From Chlamydoabsidia padenii (taxonomy: Eukaryota > Mucoromycota > Mucoromycetes > Mucorales > Cunninghamellaceae): a stretch of DNA of 64,000 nucleotides. Location of the stretch: NCBI GenBank assembly GCA_025330725.1, contig JAIWND010000013.1, forward strand, positions 806,001-870,000, in the 5' to 3' direction. The notes beneath the pieces are model-generated. The model did no database searches, was not told where the DNA came from, and was given only the letters and a program-made list of their open reading frames with translations. This document shows positions 45,916-57,082 of this stretch, in pieces (positions within the stretch are counted from its first letter, which is position 1; each line of letters begins with the position of its first letter). A program made the position numbers and the translations under genes.

Positions 45916-45980
<65 letters not shown>

Positions 45981-48900
45981 TTTTGTTCATGGACCTGCAT
46001 GGGCAAATATGCCTGGACATATAGTTCAATAGCCCTATATATATGTATAAAGAGAAGGATGAGTTGAATATCTCCTCTCTTTATGTTTATTGTGTGTGAG
46101 ATAGCTTACCGATGAATGAGTTGCTTCTTTTGTAACATGCGATGTTGTAAAGACGCGACCCCACGACGAGAATTACCACCATGTTTCTGAGCCACCAAGT
46201 AACCCCGTACACGTGCACATGCCACTGCTTTGGCCAATAAGGATCGATCAGAAGAGCCCAGTTTCTTGTTATTCAACACCTTTTGCACCATCATGGCCAC
46301 GGATGACAATTGCCCCACCAAAGTAGCCAAATCCTCCTTTGTATGTTTCGTCACTTGTTTCTGTGCATGTAAATCCCGTTCCAGTCGTTTCTTGACATGA
46401 TTCGATTTGGTTTCTTGTCGTTCCAGTTTGTTGACTTGTTTTTCCAACTGTCGGCCCCTGTCGCGCGCCCGATCGGCATCCTGCTTGCTCTTCTTGACGA
46501 GTTTCTTCTTGTCCCGAGTCAGAGTATCGACTTTTTGCTTGAGACTAAGCACGGTGGCATTGTGTTGGGTGCGTGCACGTTCGGTGCTAATGACTAGTTG
46601 TTGATAATGACGTTTCAGTGCTTGGTGTTCATGCTGTTGCTTTTTCATGTCTTGGTCAGTTTGTCGTTTCAAGTCATTCAGTTCCCGTTTGTGTTGTTTA
46701 CAAAGTGCGGCTTCTTGTTTGGCGTAATCTTGCGATGATGTTGTTGTTGGACCAGAGACAGGCATTACTGATTGGAGGGAATGAATAAACTTGTATTGCC
46801 GGTCCAGTGATTCCCCAAAACGTTGCAAGATACGAGTCAGGTCGGAAGATGTAGAGGAGTGTCCATAATGTGGAGCCATATAGTTCTAAACAAAGACAAG
46901 TGTTAATTAACTAGTCAATGGGTAATAATAAAACAAGTGTTTATAAACTCACAGTGGATTCAGAAACATGAAGAGTGTTTTCGAGCGGGAAGGAAGAGGA
47001 GAAATTCATGAGGTCTTTGAAACTTTTTTTTATCAGGTCGGATGACCAATTAGGATTTCCCAAAATCTCAGCCTATCGGGATTTGACAAATTAGCCTCCC
47101 GTTCATCATGCAAACATACACACGGAATTGTCTTACCTTTTTCGAATCAACATAACCCAATTCATTATTGAGATCAGCTACATGTTGATGAATGAGACGT
47201 TTCCATTCATCCTTATTACCAGAAGCCACGTGTTGCGGCACAGTCGTGCGAGGGGGAAGAGGAGGTGGAGGAGAGGCAACCAGAATAGTCTGTGATTGCC
47301 TTTTTCGGATACTACTGAACGACCGTTGGAGTTTCTTACTGCCCACCCGGAAACTATGGCGCTTTTTCTTTCGATTGAGAGAGGAATCCTTCCCAAACTG
47401 ACTGTGCTTGGATCCAGTTCGGGACATCATTGGAGCAGGCTTGTTCTGAATAGGTTCAGGGGGAGGTGTAGGAGGCTTTTGTACGACCATTTGTTTCTGT
47501 TGTTGATGTTTCTCTTGTTGTAACAAAATGATCTGCATCTTTAGTTCTTCGATCACATAGGCGTAGTCTTGAACGGCGGGTGGATCGCTGTCAGAGTGAT
47601 GCTTTGCTTGAGCCAACTCTTGCACCAAGGAGCTGATGGTGCTTTTCAGGGCCTCCACTTGTGTTTTCAATCCATCCATTTCGTTATTGACAGCATGCAT
47701 GAATTCATCATTCCCCTGAATTTCCTGGCGGAGTTGGGAGATCACAGATTTCAATTTCTTGACTTGTTCCCCTTGTGGATGGTCAACCTCTTGATTGATG
47801 GCCACTCGGTTCCTAATGTTTCTTGCACGATTCGCATACTTTAGAGTATTCAAGGTTTCTTTCAGGTTGGACCACGCTGGGGAGACGCAAGCGAGCATCA
47901 GAGTTTGGCTGTTACCGCCAAGACTGTCTTGAAGTAATCGGGTCAGTTTGGAATCCCGATATGGAATGTGTGATGATCGACGGGATTCATCACCCAAGGC
48001 AGAGATCACGTTACCGAGGGCAAGGAGACCACTGTTGATGGAAATCCCTTCTTTGGCTCGATGACCCACAGCATTGGTTCGTTTCAGCTAAGTCGCAATC
48101 AGTTTTATGATGCAAGTTAAAAAAGGAAATGATCGGCGGGTTTTCATATTTTTTTTTTTCTTCTTACCCTTTCAGAACCAGCAAGATCAACAAAATGGAA
48201 CTTGGATGTGATGGCTTTCCCTTGTTGAACACCTTCAACTAGGATCGGTGTCTGACGAAGTTGAATTGAAAAAATAGCATGCGATCGAGAGGATGAGATG
48301 TTCATGTCGGTTGCGGCAGTCGTCCTCGCCACAGACCCCTTTTCAAGTAAGCAGAGTAATTGTTGGGGGCTTGTCACTCTTTCTTCACGGATACCACTCC
48401 AACAGATAGCACCACTAGAGTCTTCACGAATAACTACCATTGGTTGATTTTCTTTTCTGAGGGTTTGGACACCTGGTGAAAGGAGATCGATTAAATCTTC
48501 ATTATGTAATTCTAAAAAGGAAACATTGATTTGATAGTTGTTGCTTTGACCGTATTTCTGTGCAAGCTGATCAAAAAGAGTATCGATAAATCGTGGCACA
48601 ATGCCTTCATTTGACTTTTGTACAAATGAGTCTAATCCGATGCCCATACTGAAGGATTTTCCTGCACCCGTTTGCCTTGAAGAAAAAAAAAATCGGGATT
48701 TGAAAAATTAAACATTTAAATCCCGCGTCATGCAAATTAAGTTTCAGGAGAAAGACAAGGTGGCTAAATTAAAAGGAATAGACCTGTTTTTCACTTACCC
48801 ATAAGCGAGAACAGTAGCATTATACCTGTCATCATATGATATGATAAAGAGGAGGAGATTAAGAAGTAAGATGAAAGGTTTTGCATACACACTTTTTAGT

Positions 48901-49289
48901 ACATGTTTCTCATGTTATTTTCTTCATGACCTAAAAAAGGTAATGTTGATTTTTTTTTTTTTTTTTCGCCCTTACCCTTCCAAAAAGTTATGAACCAAAG
49001 GAATCACACATGTCTCATACACTTTGGCTTGCTCCGTTAGCGGTGGATACACATGATCAAAAGTAAATGATTGTTTCTGGCCTACTACAATTTGTGGTTC
49101 ATTGGGTATAAAGTCGATCACCTCTTTACATTCCTGGTGGTGATCGCTTTCTTGTCTTGTCATCGGTCGTACACGAACGGCCACTCTATATTTACATTAT
49201 GAAAGAAAATAAAGAGACACAATCAGTCCATTGTGCCAGTAGTTTGCTGTATGATGGTACCTGACAGAGGATTGTGATGCTGGTGTCAT
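45328..49289 (-). CDS. Kinesin-4-like motor protein, 9 exons
   Basis: This is a microtubule motor of about 1074 aa with an N-terminal head. Exons are 49289-49261, 49185-48976, 48825-48799 (27 nt), 48675-48168, 48087-47137, 47072-46953, 46885-46110, 46034-45980 and 45876-45328; all phases agree. The P-loop [14 protein letters not shown] is built across exons 3-4. Switch I is [10 protein letters not shown] and switch II is [27 protein letters not shown] and [20 protein letters not shown] are typical of kinesin-4 (KIF4/KIF21). A neck and coiled coils follow (about 400-500 and 650-830), with a Pro-rich break between them and a Ser/Pro-rich tail. The downstream coiled-coil part could be mistaken for a separate gene, but splice sites at 46953/46885 join it in frame. 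Intron 3 carries two inverted copies of the promoter-like motif. Confidence 0.9.
45920..45977. repeat. 58-nt poly(A/T) tract in a kinesin intron
   Basis: Read on the gene strand, it is a run of A directly after the donor GT of the last intron. Similar T tracts occur at 7352-7397 (46 nt) and 6189-6223 (35 nt), just before acceptors. Confidence 0.9.
48693..48726. promoter_or_regulatory. Inverted pair of GCGGGATTTGAA-like motifs
   Basis: TCGGGATTTGAA at 48693-48704 and, inverted, GCGGGATTTAAA at 48715-48726, inside intron 3 of the kinesin gene. Together they could form a short hairpin. Confidence 0.45.
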
Positions 49290-49668
49290 TATTAGGGATT
49301 TCAATCAAATCAAAATGGCTCTATTGCCAATAAAAGAGAATGAAGAAGAAGAAGAAGAAAGTGATAAAGGGTGAGAAAAAAAAAAAAAAAAAGAGAAATG
49401 AAACATGGAAACATCAACCTTCGTCTAAATAGTCTTTTTTCCATCGTGATACAAGGGCGCTTTCCCCCTCAATAGGGAAGGAACAAAACAATTTGCCCTT
49501 GTCATCCCCTGGATTTTTCAAATTCCGCCACCCCGCACACACGCTGCGCAGAAAAATAAAATTACCCTTTCATGATCCGATTCTCTCTCTCGCTCTTCCT
49601 CTTCTCTTTTAATACACCACTTTTAATCACGACGCAGCAAATCTTGTATCGGTATCATTCCAGGTGAC
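49290..49668. other. Divergent promoter, kinesin / small orphan
   Basis: It includes GCGGAATTTGAA (minus, 49517-49528, one mismatch), 228 bp upstream of the kinesin start and 140 bp before the orphan, plus a GAA repeat near 49343-49360 and an A run. Confidence 0.5.
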
Positions 49669-50052
49669 ATGAATATCAGCGCAACATCAACCAGCACTAT
49701 GGCGGTAGCCTCACAATCAAACAAGTCGACATTAATCCACCAACAGGCCGATTTAACAATGTCACTACCTACACCACCTTTACAGAAGACGAAACCGCAG
49801 TTTTGGCCTCATTCGCCCACGTCGAATGCTACCACGTCTACAGCATCAACAACAAAGACAACTCTTACTGATAAATTATTGAACAATGCACCTTTAACGT
49901 TGGACGATCTCGAACAATTTGTACTCGACTCAACAATGTCGACAAAACCAACAGAATCGTCGGTCTCTTCTTTAGACATGGACGACTTTACCTTATATGC
50001 CTATGACTATGAACCCATTCCTTCTTTAACTCATTTATTCCCTCCACTATGA
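49669..50052 (+). CDS. Small hypothetical protein, intronless
   Basis: This is a 127-aa protein rich in Ser/Thr, with no recognised family. It has a proline-directed stretch (TMSLPTPPLQKTKPQFWPHS) and an acidic, hydrophobic C-terminal half (LTLDDLEQFVLDS, MDDFTLYAYDYEPIP) that resembles a short linear interaction or activation motif. A CT-rich leader precedes the ATG, as in real genes nearby. It could be a small regulatory protein; that is inference. Confidence 0.55.
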   Translation: MNISATSTSTMAVASQSNKSTLIHQQADLTMSLPTPPLQKTKPQFWPHSPTSNATTSTASTTKTTLTDKLLNNAPLTLDDLEQFVLDSTMSTKPTESSVSSLDMDDFTLYAYDYEPIPSLTHLFPPL

Positions 50053-50297
50053 CGCATCTTTTTATCTTTATGTTTATAATCACCTTATAGTTTATTAGTT
50101 TAGTTTAGCTACTTTTTATGATTTACCCTTACTTGGTTTGATATCCCACCAGATGACTGTTTTTGCAAGTCAAGCTGTTGGATCTTCTCATATTGGATTC
50201 TGTTGGAAACAGCAATGTTTTATATCCCTTCCCTATTTCTTTGTTTAAACATACCCAAGTTTTTTTAGTGATAGTTGATATCCCCACTCCATACATA

Positions 50298-50336
<39 letters not shown>

Positions 50337-50730
50337 CCCAGAATAGTTGCCTTCTTTGTTTTATTACTATATTTAACTCAATAAAAAACAAAGTAGTATA
50401 TCTACATTATATAAAAAAAAACATGGTTTTACAGTATTTGGCTTTTTAATGTAAAAGGTGATGATACTTTGGTTTTATTCATCTCTAGCCGAATACATTG
50501 TTGTGCTATAAATAAATGTCAATACCTTTTAGCATGCATATCACCAAATTCAAATCCAGACACCCTGGCCCCTTCACACACATATCAAATCCTAGTAAAG
50601 CATTCACTTTATTTAATAACGCCATATAAACTACAATTACAAGGATAAATAAACAAAGGACAAAGGCATCCAAAAAATAGGGCAGTATGATATACTAGGG
50701 GTAAAAGGGCAAATATAATCCTATTCTCGA
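50053..50730. other. Convergent intergenic region
   Basis: 3' ends of the small orphan and the RRM gene. It contains a T-run (50302-50334) and AATAAA-type signals on both strands (near 50380 and 50648). No gene. Confidence 0.5.
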
Positions 50731-52082
50731 TCAAGACTTGTTGTTGGTATAAAGTACTTGTGACCTAATGTAAGAAAAATAAAATAAAATAAAAGACATA
50801 TGAGTTACCCTTTATATACCCAAAATAGATTATTGACTCACGTAGTTCTGTAGCCAGATCGGGTAGGTGCAATGACAGAGCGGACAGTCGGAGGGGCAGG
50901 TGGCTGTCGTAAAGTAGCACGGATAATTCGATCATCCACATATTCATTATCGAATTTGGCAACACAATCCAGGGCCGAAGTACGTTCGAGAAATTCCACT
51001 TCAGCTTCACCACAAGATCGACCAAGCCGATCTCTAATCAAATCACAACGTATCACAGGACCAAACATTGTACATGACATCTATTATAGCAACACATTAA
51101 TACATAAAGTACCCTTTTCTCTCTCCCTCTCTCTTCTTTGTCTTACCTGGACATCATTAGCTGTGGCGGCTGGATCCAAATTGCTGAGAATGACAGTGGT
51201 GGATAGGTTAACAGGAGGAGCCATAACAGGAGGAAGACCATCATTCACCATTGGACGAAAAGAAAAGTTTCTGCCAGTGTCAGTGCCGAGTTGAGCCATG
51301 GATTGTGGTGGTAACATTGGTTGTTGAGAGGTGAGTTCTGATCGTTGATTCAATTGTCGTTGTAATGCCATGATTTGATCGCTTTGATTCAAAAGTTGCT
51401 GCTGTAACTGTTGATTGACTTGTTGTCTTAGTTGCTGTTCCTGTTGTTGTTGTTGAAGATAGTGCTGGAACGACCGTTCAGTATCGAAATGATGTCGTGT
51501 TTGTTCTGGTGATGCCTGTTGTTGTTGAGGTTCTTGACGAAGAGGTTCCATATGTGTTGATGGGCTATTGTCATTGTTGTTTGTTTTGTTGATCTTTTTC
51601 GTAATAACAATGGAAGCTGGATCCACCACTTCCTTGGCTCTTGGTGATAAAGTGTTGCTGTGTTGTTGGTAAACAGGTTTAGTGATAACAATCGAATGAG
51701 AATCCCGTCTATTAGTATCGTCGCCATCAGAAGAGGAACCTTTTGTGTATCTTTGTTGCCGATTAGGTAAATTAGACGTTGAAAGGCCAACACTAGGATT
51801 TACACGTTTGCCTATCCTTCCACGCAAGTCGTTCTTTTCTAACTGAGGATGATGTCTGTCCCCTGTTCTACTTTGTCGTATACCAATGCGCCCCCGAAGA
51901 TCAGTTATTGTTGTATCCGATTCATAGTCCCGTCTATCGCGCCGTGTATCAGGTCGAGTGGAGTAAGGGCGTGATGAAGAGGAATGACGGGTGGCTAGTC
52001 TATGACGAGGAGGTGGTATTCCATGGAATTTTGATCTACCTTTTCTTTGGATAATGCTGTCAAGTGAAGAGTTGAGATCCAT
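50731..52082 (-). CDS. SKAR/POLDIP3- or ALYREF-like RRM protein (mRNA export)
   Basis: The protein is about 402 aa, from exons 52082-51147, 51080-50842 and 50764-50731. The N-terminus MDLNSSLDSIIQRKGRSK resembles the UAP56-binding motif of ALYREF, UIF and SKAR (LDxSLDxII). Two repeats DLRGRIGIRQ and DLRGRIGKRV (about 67-95) look like the DARxKI-type repeats of POLDIP3/SKAR. A long Arg/Gln-rich middle follows, then one RRM (about 295-385) starting TTVILSNLDPAATANDVQ and including RSCGEAEVEFLERTSA. This layout (motif, short repeats, single C-terminal RRM) fits SKAR, which links the exon-junction complex and mRNA export to translation. The assignment is from layout, so it is moderate. An upstream ATG at 52115 is possible. 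It shares a divergent promoter with the next gene. Confidence 0.75.
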
Positions 52083-52250
52083 TGATTGATAAAATAAATA
52101 ATAAGAAAAAGGCAAAAACCTTCCCCCCCCCAGTTTCCATGTAAACTAAGTAATGTGGGACATTTTCACCTCCTTCTTTTCTGACCAATCAAATTTGTGC
52201 AGTCACCGAGCCAACTACCTTTTTTTTTTGGGAACTCTTTTTTTCTTTTC

Positions 52251-52290
<40 letters not shown>

Positions 52291-52300
52291 CAGACAGACA
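52083..52300. promoter_or_regulatory. Short divergent promoter
   Basis: 218 bp between two divergent ATGs, with a CCAAT box (52185-52189) and a 33-T run (52255-52287) just before the reductase start. Confidence 0.5.
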
Positions 52301-54759
52301 ATGGTTGCTGAATCCTATTTGATATTATGGGCCTCTCAAACAGGTAGTGCTGAATGGATTGCGAAGAATATACATACCGAAGCTACTCAACGTGGATACA
52401 AAGGTACTTGTGTACTTATGAATGACTATGAACAGGTAAACTAGAATAACTAGAGGACATTCAAGTCAAGCTGAAACTAACGAACTGTGATAGAGTACTA
52501 TTGATACAGCTGGTGTTATCATCTTTGTCTCTTCCAATACTGGTGATGGGGATCCTCCAGATAATGCTCTCAAGTTTTGGCGATTCTTACGACGAATTAA
52601 GGACAAAGAATACTTTGCCAATCGACAGATCACTCTATTGGGCTTGGGTGATACGAACTACAGCAACTTTAATAACACTGTAAAACGAATTGAAAAGAAG
52701 TGTAAAGAACTTGGTGCCACTGTGTTTTATGATAAAGGTCTCGCTGATGACGCTGAAGGGTAAGTAGGAATGGAGGGTGAGGGGAAGTGACAGGTTTATG
52801 CAACTTTTCATACTAACTTTTTCTTTTCTTTTCTTCTTCTTCCTTTTAGTCTAGAAAATGTGGTGGATCCTTGGATTGAACAGTTATGGGAGGTTTTACC
52901 AAAAGTACTGGCAACACAAGGACCTATTGAAACTTCCGAAACAAGCGTGGATCAACTGAACAATATGCTGAAAACAACAACCATCAATCCCGACACTGAA
53001 ACCGAAAAGCCTGATCAATATTCGATGAAAGGTCGCAAGACTGGATTACCTGATGGTGTGGAAAAGTATCTGGATTTACCCAACTCATTGATCGAAAAGA
53101 AAACTGCTTTGAAGGGCAACATATTGGAACTGGATTATACTGGATTGGTACCTGGGATCAAGTTGACTGGATTACCCAAAGCATCTGCTCCTGGCATTCA
53201 ATGGACTTCTTTGGCCACTACCGTCACTACAACTACAACTACTACTGATAGTGATACCTTCTCATCTTTGGTGCCTGAATTTGTCGTCACACCAAGCCCT
53301 ATTGTTTATGCTCCTATCACCTCTGTTAAGTGTCTAACCACGGATGATGCTGTTAAGCGCACTTTATTGATGGAACTTCAAGTAGATGATGAACTCAATT
53401 TTGAACCTGGTGATGCCTTTGGTGTGATTGCTCCTAATGATGAAGATTTGGTACATGCATTGATCAGTCGATTGGCTCCTTCTGTATCTGATGGGTATAA
53501 AACATTACATGAAATCAAGGGGGAAAGTAAGTGACATACATACATAAATCATTATAATGGAATACAATACACGAACTGACTCTTATATGTTTGGATGTTT
53601 AACCTATAGGTCTACCCACCCATTTACAAAAAGCAACCTCGGTGACAATGGCGGATATTTTACGATATGGTGTAGATTTGACCAGCAGTCCTCGCAAAGC
53701 TCTCCTACGAATGCTCGCCGATCATACTACGGACGTGGACGAAAAGACTCGATTAATGTATCTTTGCAGCAAACAAGGACTTGGACAATTCAATGCGTTG
53801 CGCGAACAGGCTCCGACACTATTGGATCTTTTGACAACCTTCCCTTCATGTCAACCTCCTATGTCTCGCTTATTGGATCTCTTGCCACCTCATCAACCTC
53901 GGTACTACTCTATGGCCAACTCGCCATTGAAACATCGTGGTCGACTTGAGTTTGCATTTAATGTTGTGGAATACACTACCGGGACTGGTGTATATCATCA
54001 AGGCGTGGCTACTCCTTGGCTAGATCGACTTTCTGGTAAAGCACCCTTCAAAAACAGTAACGCCCAACAACAACAATCATCATTATCATCCAGCGAAGCA
54101 GTAGCTAAAATTCCCATCTTCACTCGACCCAATAATGCCTTTGTTTTGCCCAATGATACACAGAGACCTTTGATATTGGTTGGCCCTGGTACTGGTATTG
54201 CTCCTCTTCGTGGATTTGTACAACATCGACAGGAACAACGTCTGATTCGACAAAGAATGGGTGGTATTGGTGCCCATCCTAGTCGTGACATTGCCAAGGA
54301 ATTCGGACCCATCCATGTCTATGATGGTTGCCGCGATCGCACCAAGGATTACTTGTTTGGACACGAATGGGACGCTTTTGTCAAGGATGGAACTGTCAAA
54401 TCAGTACGTTTGGCAGTCAGTCGTCAAGATATCAACAATAAGGTGTACGTACAAGATCTGATCAAGCAAGATGGTGATACTCTATACGACCTCATCATGA
54501 ACCAAGATGCCGCGATTTATGTGTGTGGAGATGCGAAAGGAATGGCAAAGGGTGTGAATGATGCTTTGGTTGACCTGTTATGCCAACACGATTCTCAATT
54601 GGATGTATTGATCGCTAATAAGAAACTTATGGAATGGATGGGTACTGGCAAGTATCTTCGTGATTTGGTAAGTAATGGATTAATGCTACGGGAATGGATC
54701 ATTGACTTGCTCTTTATTTTTCTTTTATAAATATATATATATATAACTAGTGGGCGTAA
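52301..54759 (+). CDS. Methionine synthase reductase (MTRR-like diflavin reductase)
   Basis: This is a 714-aa NADPH-dependent diflavin reductase. Exons are 52301-52435, 52494-52759, 52850-53526, 53610-54667 and 54751-54759. The FMN domain starts SYLILWASQTGSAEWIAKNI and includes VSSNTGDGDPPDNA and LGLGDTNYSNF. The FAD domain has QPRYYSMANSP. The NADPH part has VGPGTGIAPLRGFVQHRQE and YVCGDAKGMAKGVNDAL. Features shared with animal MTRR rather than Tah18 or CPR include the long linker, DPWIEQLW after the FMN domain, and LLTTFPSCQPPMSRLLDLLP. MTRR reactivates cobalamin-dependent methionine synthase. The last exon is only nine bases (Trp-Ala-stop) and supplies the conserved C-terminal Trp that stacks on FAD. 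Reading on from exon 4 without the last splice would lose that Trp. Confidence 0.88.
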
Positions 54760-55482
54760 ATCTACTTGGCGATAGATCAAGATATATTTTATCTTTATAG
54801 TATAGTAATTGTAATAAAACATAGAATCATATTGGAAATAAACAGTGGTGTTGTAATACCGCTCTACTCACAATTATATCAAGTAATTTGGGCAGCGGGG
54901 AATAAACGTCAAAGACTTTGACAGTTGGTGATCATCGACTTTACTTACTATTCATGTGGTTTGCCTCTGGTCTTTGACCATGATTCGTGGTGATGATGAG
55001 CTCTCTTTTAGTTTAGATACATTGTCTTTTTAATTAAATAGAACATGTCTTTATGATATCTACTATTTGTATGTGGTGAAAATGGATTTTGGTTTATCGT
55101 GTGAATAAGAAAAGCCGAGACCTGAATTTTTGACCGAAAAGGAAATACACATTTGTCATCCGTAAAGATGGACCGACTCACGTATTCTTCCTATAACCTT
55201 CAAACTATTTCTCTAACTCTCACACACACACTCTCTCTCTACTTTTTATATAAATCGAAAGACTATCTTCTTTAATTATAAAAATGTCTTTTTTTATTTT
55301 ATTTTACGAGATCGATACCCGTAATGTGAGTTGAGGGTTGGGAGTCAATGCACCATGTCATCCCCGTATTTTTTTCCGGGGAATGAATTCACGTGCCAGT
55401 GAAGCGGGGTATTTTTATATAAAGTGTATTTCTTCCTTCTCTTCCGCTTTCTTCCCTCTTTCCTTTTTACAACCAATCAACC
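54760..55482. other. Intergenic region
   Basis: 3' end of the reductase and promoter of the isomerase gene. AT-rich, with CA/CT repeats near 55220-55240 and a promoter cluster at 55390-55424. No gene. Confidence 0.5.
55390..55424 (+). promoter_or_regulatory. E-box plus TATA box of the isomerase gene
   Basis: CACGTG at 55390-55395 and TATATAAAG at 55416-55424, 60-90 bp before the ATG at 55483. CACGTG is a bHLH-type site. Confidence 0.5.
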
Positions 55483-56665
55483 ATGTCCAACGTGCCTACT
55501 TTAGAAACCATCAACATTACTTTATCCTCTAATGGTGTTGCTGAACTTTGTTTCAATCGCCCTGAACGATACAACTCTTTAATCCCCCAAGCCTATATTG
55601 TAAGTAATAGTAATAATAAAAAAGACAAGTAGTAGGAACTGGAACTGAATTGGAACTTGGTATCACAATGCTTTATAGGATTGGTTGGCTGCTATCAGAT
55701 GGGCTGCTAAAGAACAAAGTGTCAAGGTCTGTATCATTACCGGTCGAGGCAAATACTATACATCTGGCCAAGAATTGTCTGTACCCGATTCTGCAAAAGA
55801 AAACAGAGATCAAGACTTGGAAAAGAGACGCAAAGTTACAAAGTAAGTGGAACCACATCCTCAACACCTCAATCTCTGTTTGCTAACCATTGTATATCAT
55901 ATATTATTTTAGGGATTTGGTCGATGAAATGATTCTATTCCCCAAGCTTTTGATTGGTGCTGCCAATGGTAAGAACGCCAAAGATAAAGAGGGAAACAAG
56001 ATAATAGTCTAACTTGCTGTACACTTTTATAGGGCATACTATTGGTTTTGGCACAACCACCTTGGCTCTCTGTGATGTGGTTTATACTGTACCCGAAGCG
56101 ACTTTTGCCACTCCTTTTATGAAGTTGGGATTCTGTGCTGAAGGTTGCTCATCCGTCTTATTTCCAAGGTATGTATATACATATAGTCTGGCATGGCTGT
56201 ATAGACTCTGACTAACATCTCTTCTAATTTTATCGTATACTAGAATCATGGGTAGCTCCAAATCCAATGAAATGTTGGTAAGTTGAAGGAAAGAAAAAGG
56301 AGGAACATACAAGCTTTACTCACCATATTGTTATGCATTTATAGCTACTAGGTCGTCGATTCTCAGCCAAGGAAATGGAAGAATGTGGATTCCTTCGTAT
56401 TCTCCCTGCCGATAACTTCCAAGAACATGTCATGACTCTTGCCTCTCAAGCCTCCGAATTCTCTGCTGAAGCAATGAAGGTGACCAAGGAACTTGTCCGT
56501 GGTGTGGATCGCGATTTGCTACTCAAGACCAACGATATTGAAATGAAACGATTGGCGGAACGTATGGACAGTGCTGATTCTATCCAAAGTATGGTACGTT
56601 TTGTTGAAGAATCTCGCAAAAAGAAGGCTGCGAAGAAAACCAATTCCAAGAATGGGGCTTTGTAG
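55483..56665 (+). CDS. Enoyl-CoA hydratase/isomerase (ECI2-like)
   Basis: This is a 275-aa crotonase-fold enzyme, most like delta3,delta2-enoyl-CoA isomerase, which prepares unsaturated fatty acids for beta-oxidation. Exons are 55483-55599, 55679-55842, 55913-55968, 56033-56168, 56244-56277 and 56345-56665. The first oxyanion-hole strand is KVCIITGRGKYYTSGQEL. The second is in LIGAANGHTIGFGTTTLAL, followed by VPEATFATPFMKLGFCAEGC, where Glu in the latter part is the likely acid-base. The C-terminus is Lys-rich and ends KNGAL, with no canonical SKL peroxisomal signal, so the location is uncertain. No N-terminal targeting signal is seen. Confidence 0.87.
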
Positions 56666-57082
56666 ACATTATATACATACATACATACATACATAAATAA
56701 ATAAATAATCTATTGTTTATATTAGAATTGTTAATACCTAATAGATTATATGTAACATTTTATTAGTCCCTCTACCCTACAATACATGTTGTGTACTTGG
56801 ATATAATTTAAAAAGCTTTACTGTATCCAATTATGACCAGACTTCCTTTTTGCCTCTGACTCGAAGTTTATGCTCCTTGTCCACTTGATTTTAATGCCCG
56901 CCTTTACACAACACCATGGTCAGCTTGACCCGATTAACACAAAGGGTCTGCGTGCTTCCCCATTTATCCCTACACCCCAAAGTGATCAATCATAAACACA
57001 TAATCATTTATACCATCACCCAATTCTTTATTACAATACAATAAAATCTATAATCTATTTATAAAATACATCTAATCCATAA
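56666..57082. other. Convergent intergenic region
   Basis: 3' ends of the isomerase and the cytidylate kinase. A CATA repeat (56671-56694) and AATAAA signals are present. No gene. Confidence 0.55.

Noticed and set aside
45328..46879. A separate coiled-coil gene downstream of the kinesin
   Set aside because: Donor 46953 and acceptor 46885 join it in frame to the kinesin, and no promoter is seen between.
52301..54759. Tah18/NDOR1 or cytochrome P450 reductase identity
   Set aside because: The linker and the FPSCQPP and DPWIEQLW blocks fit methionine synthase reductase better.
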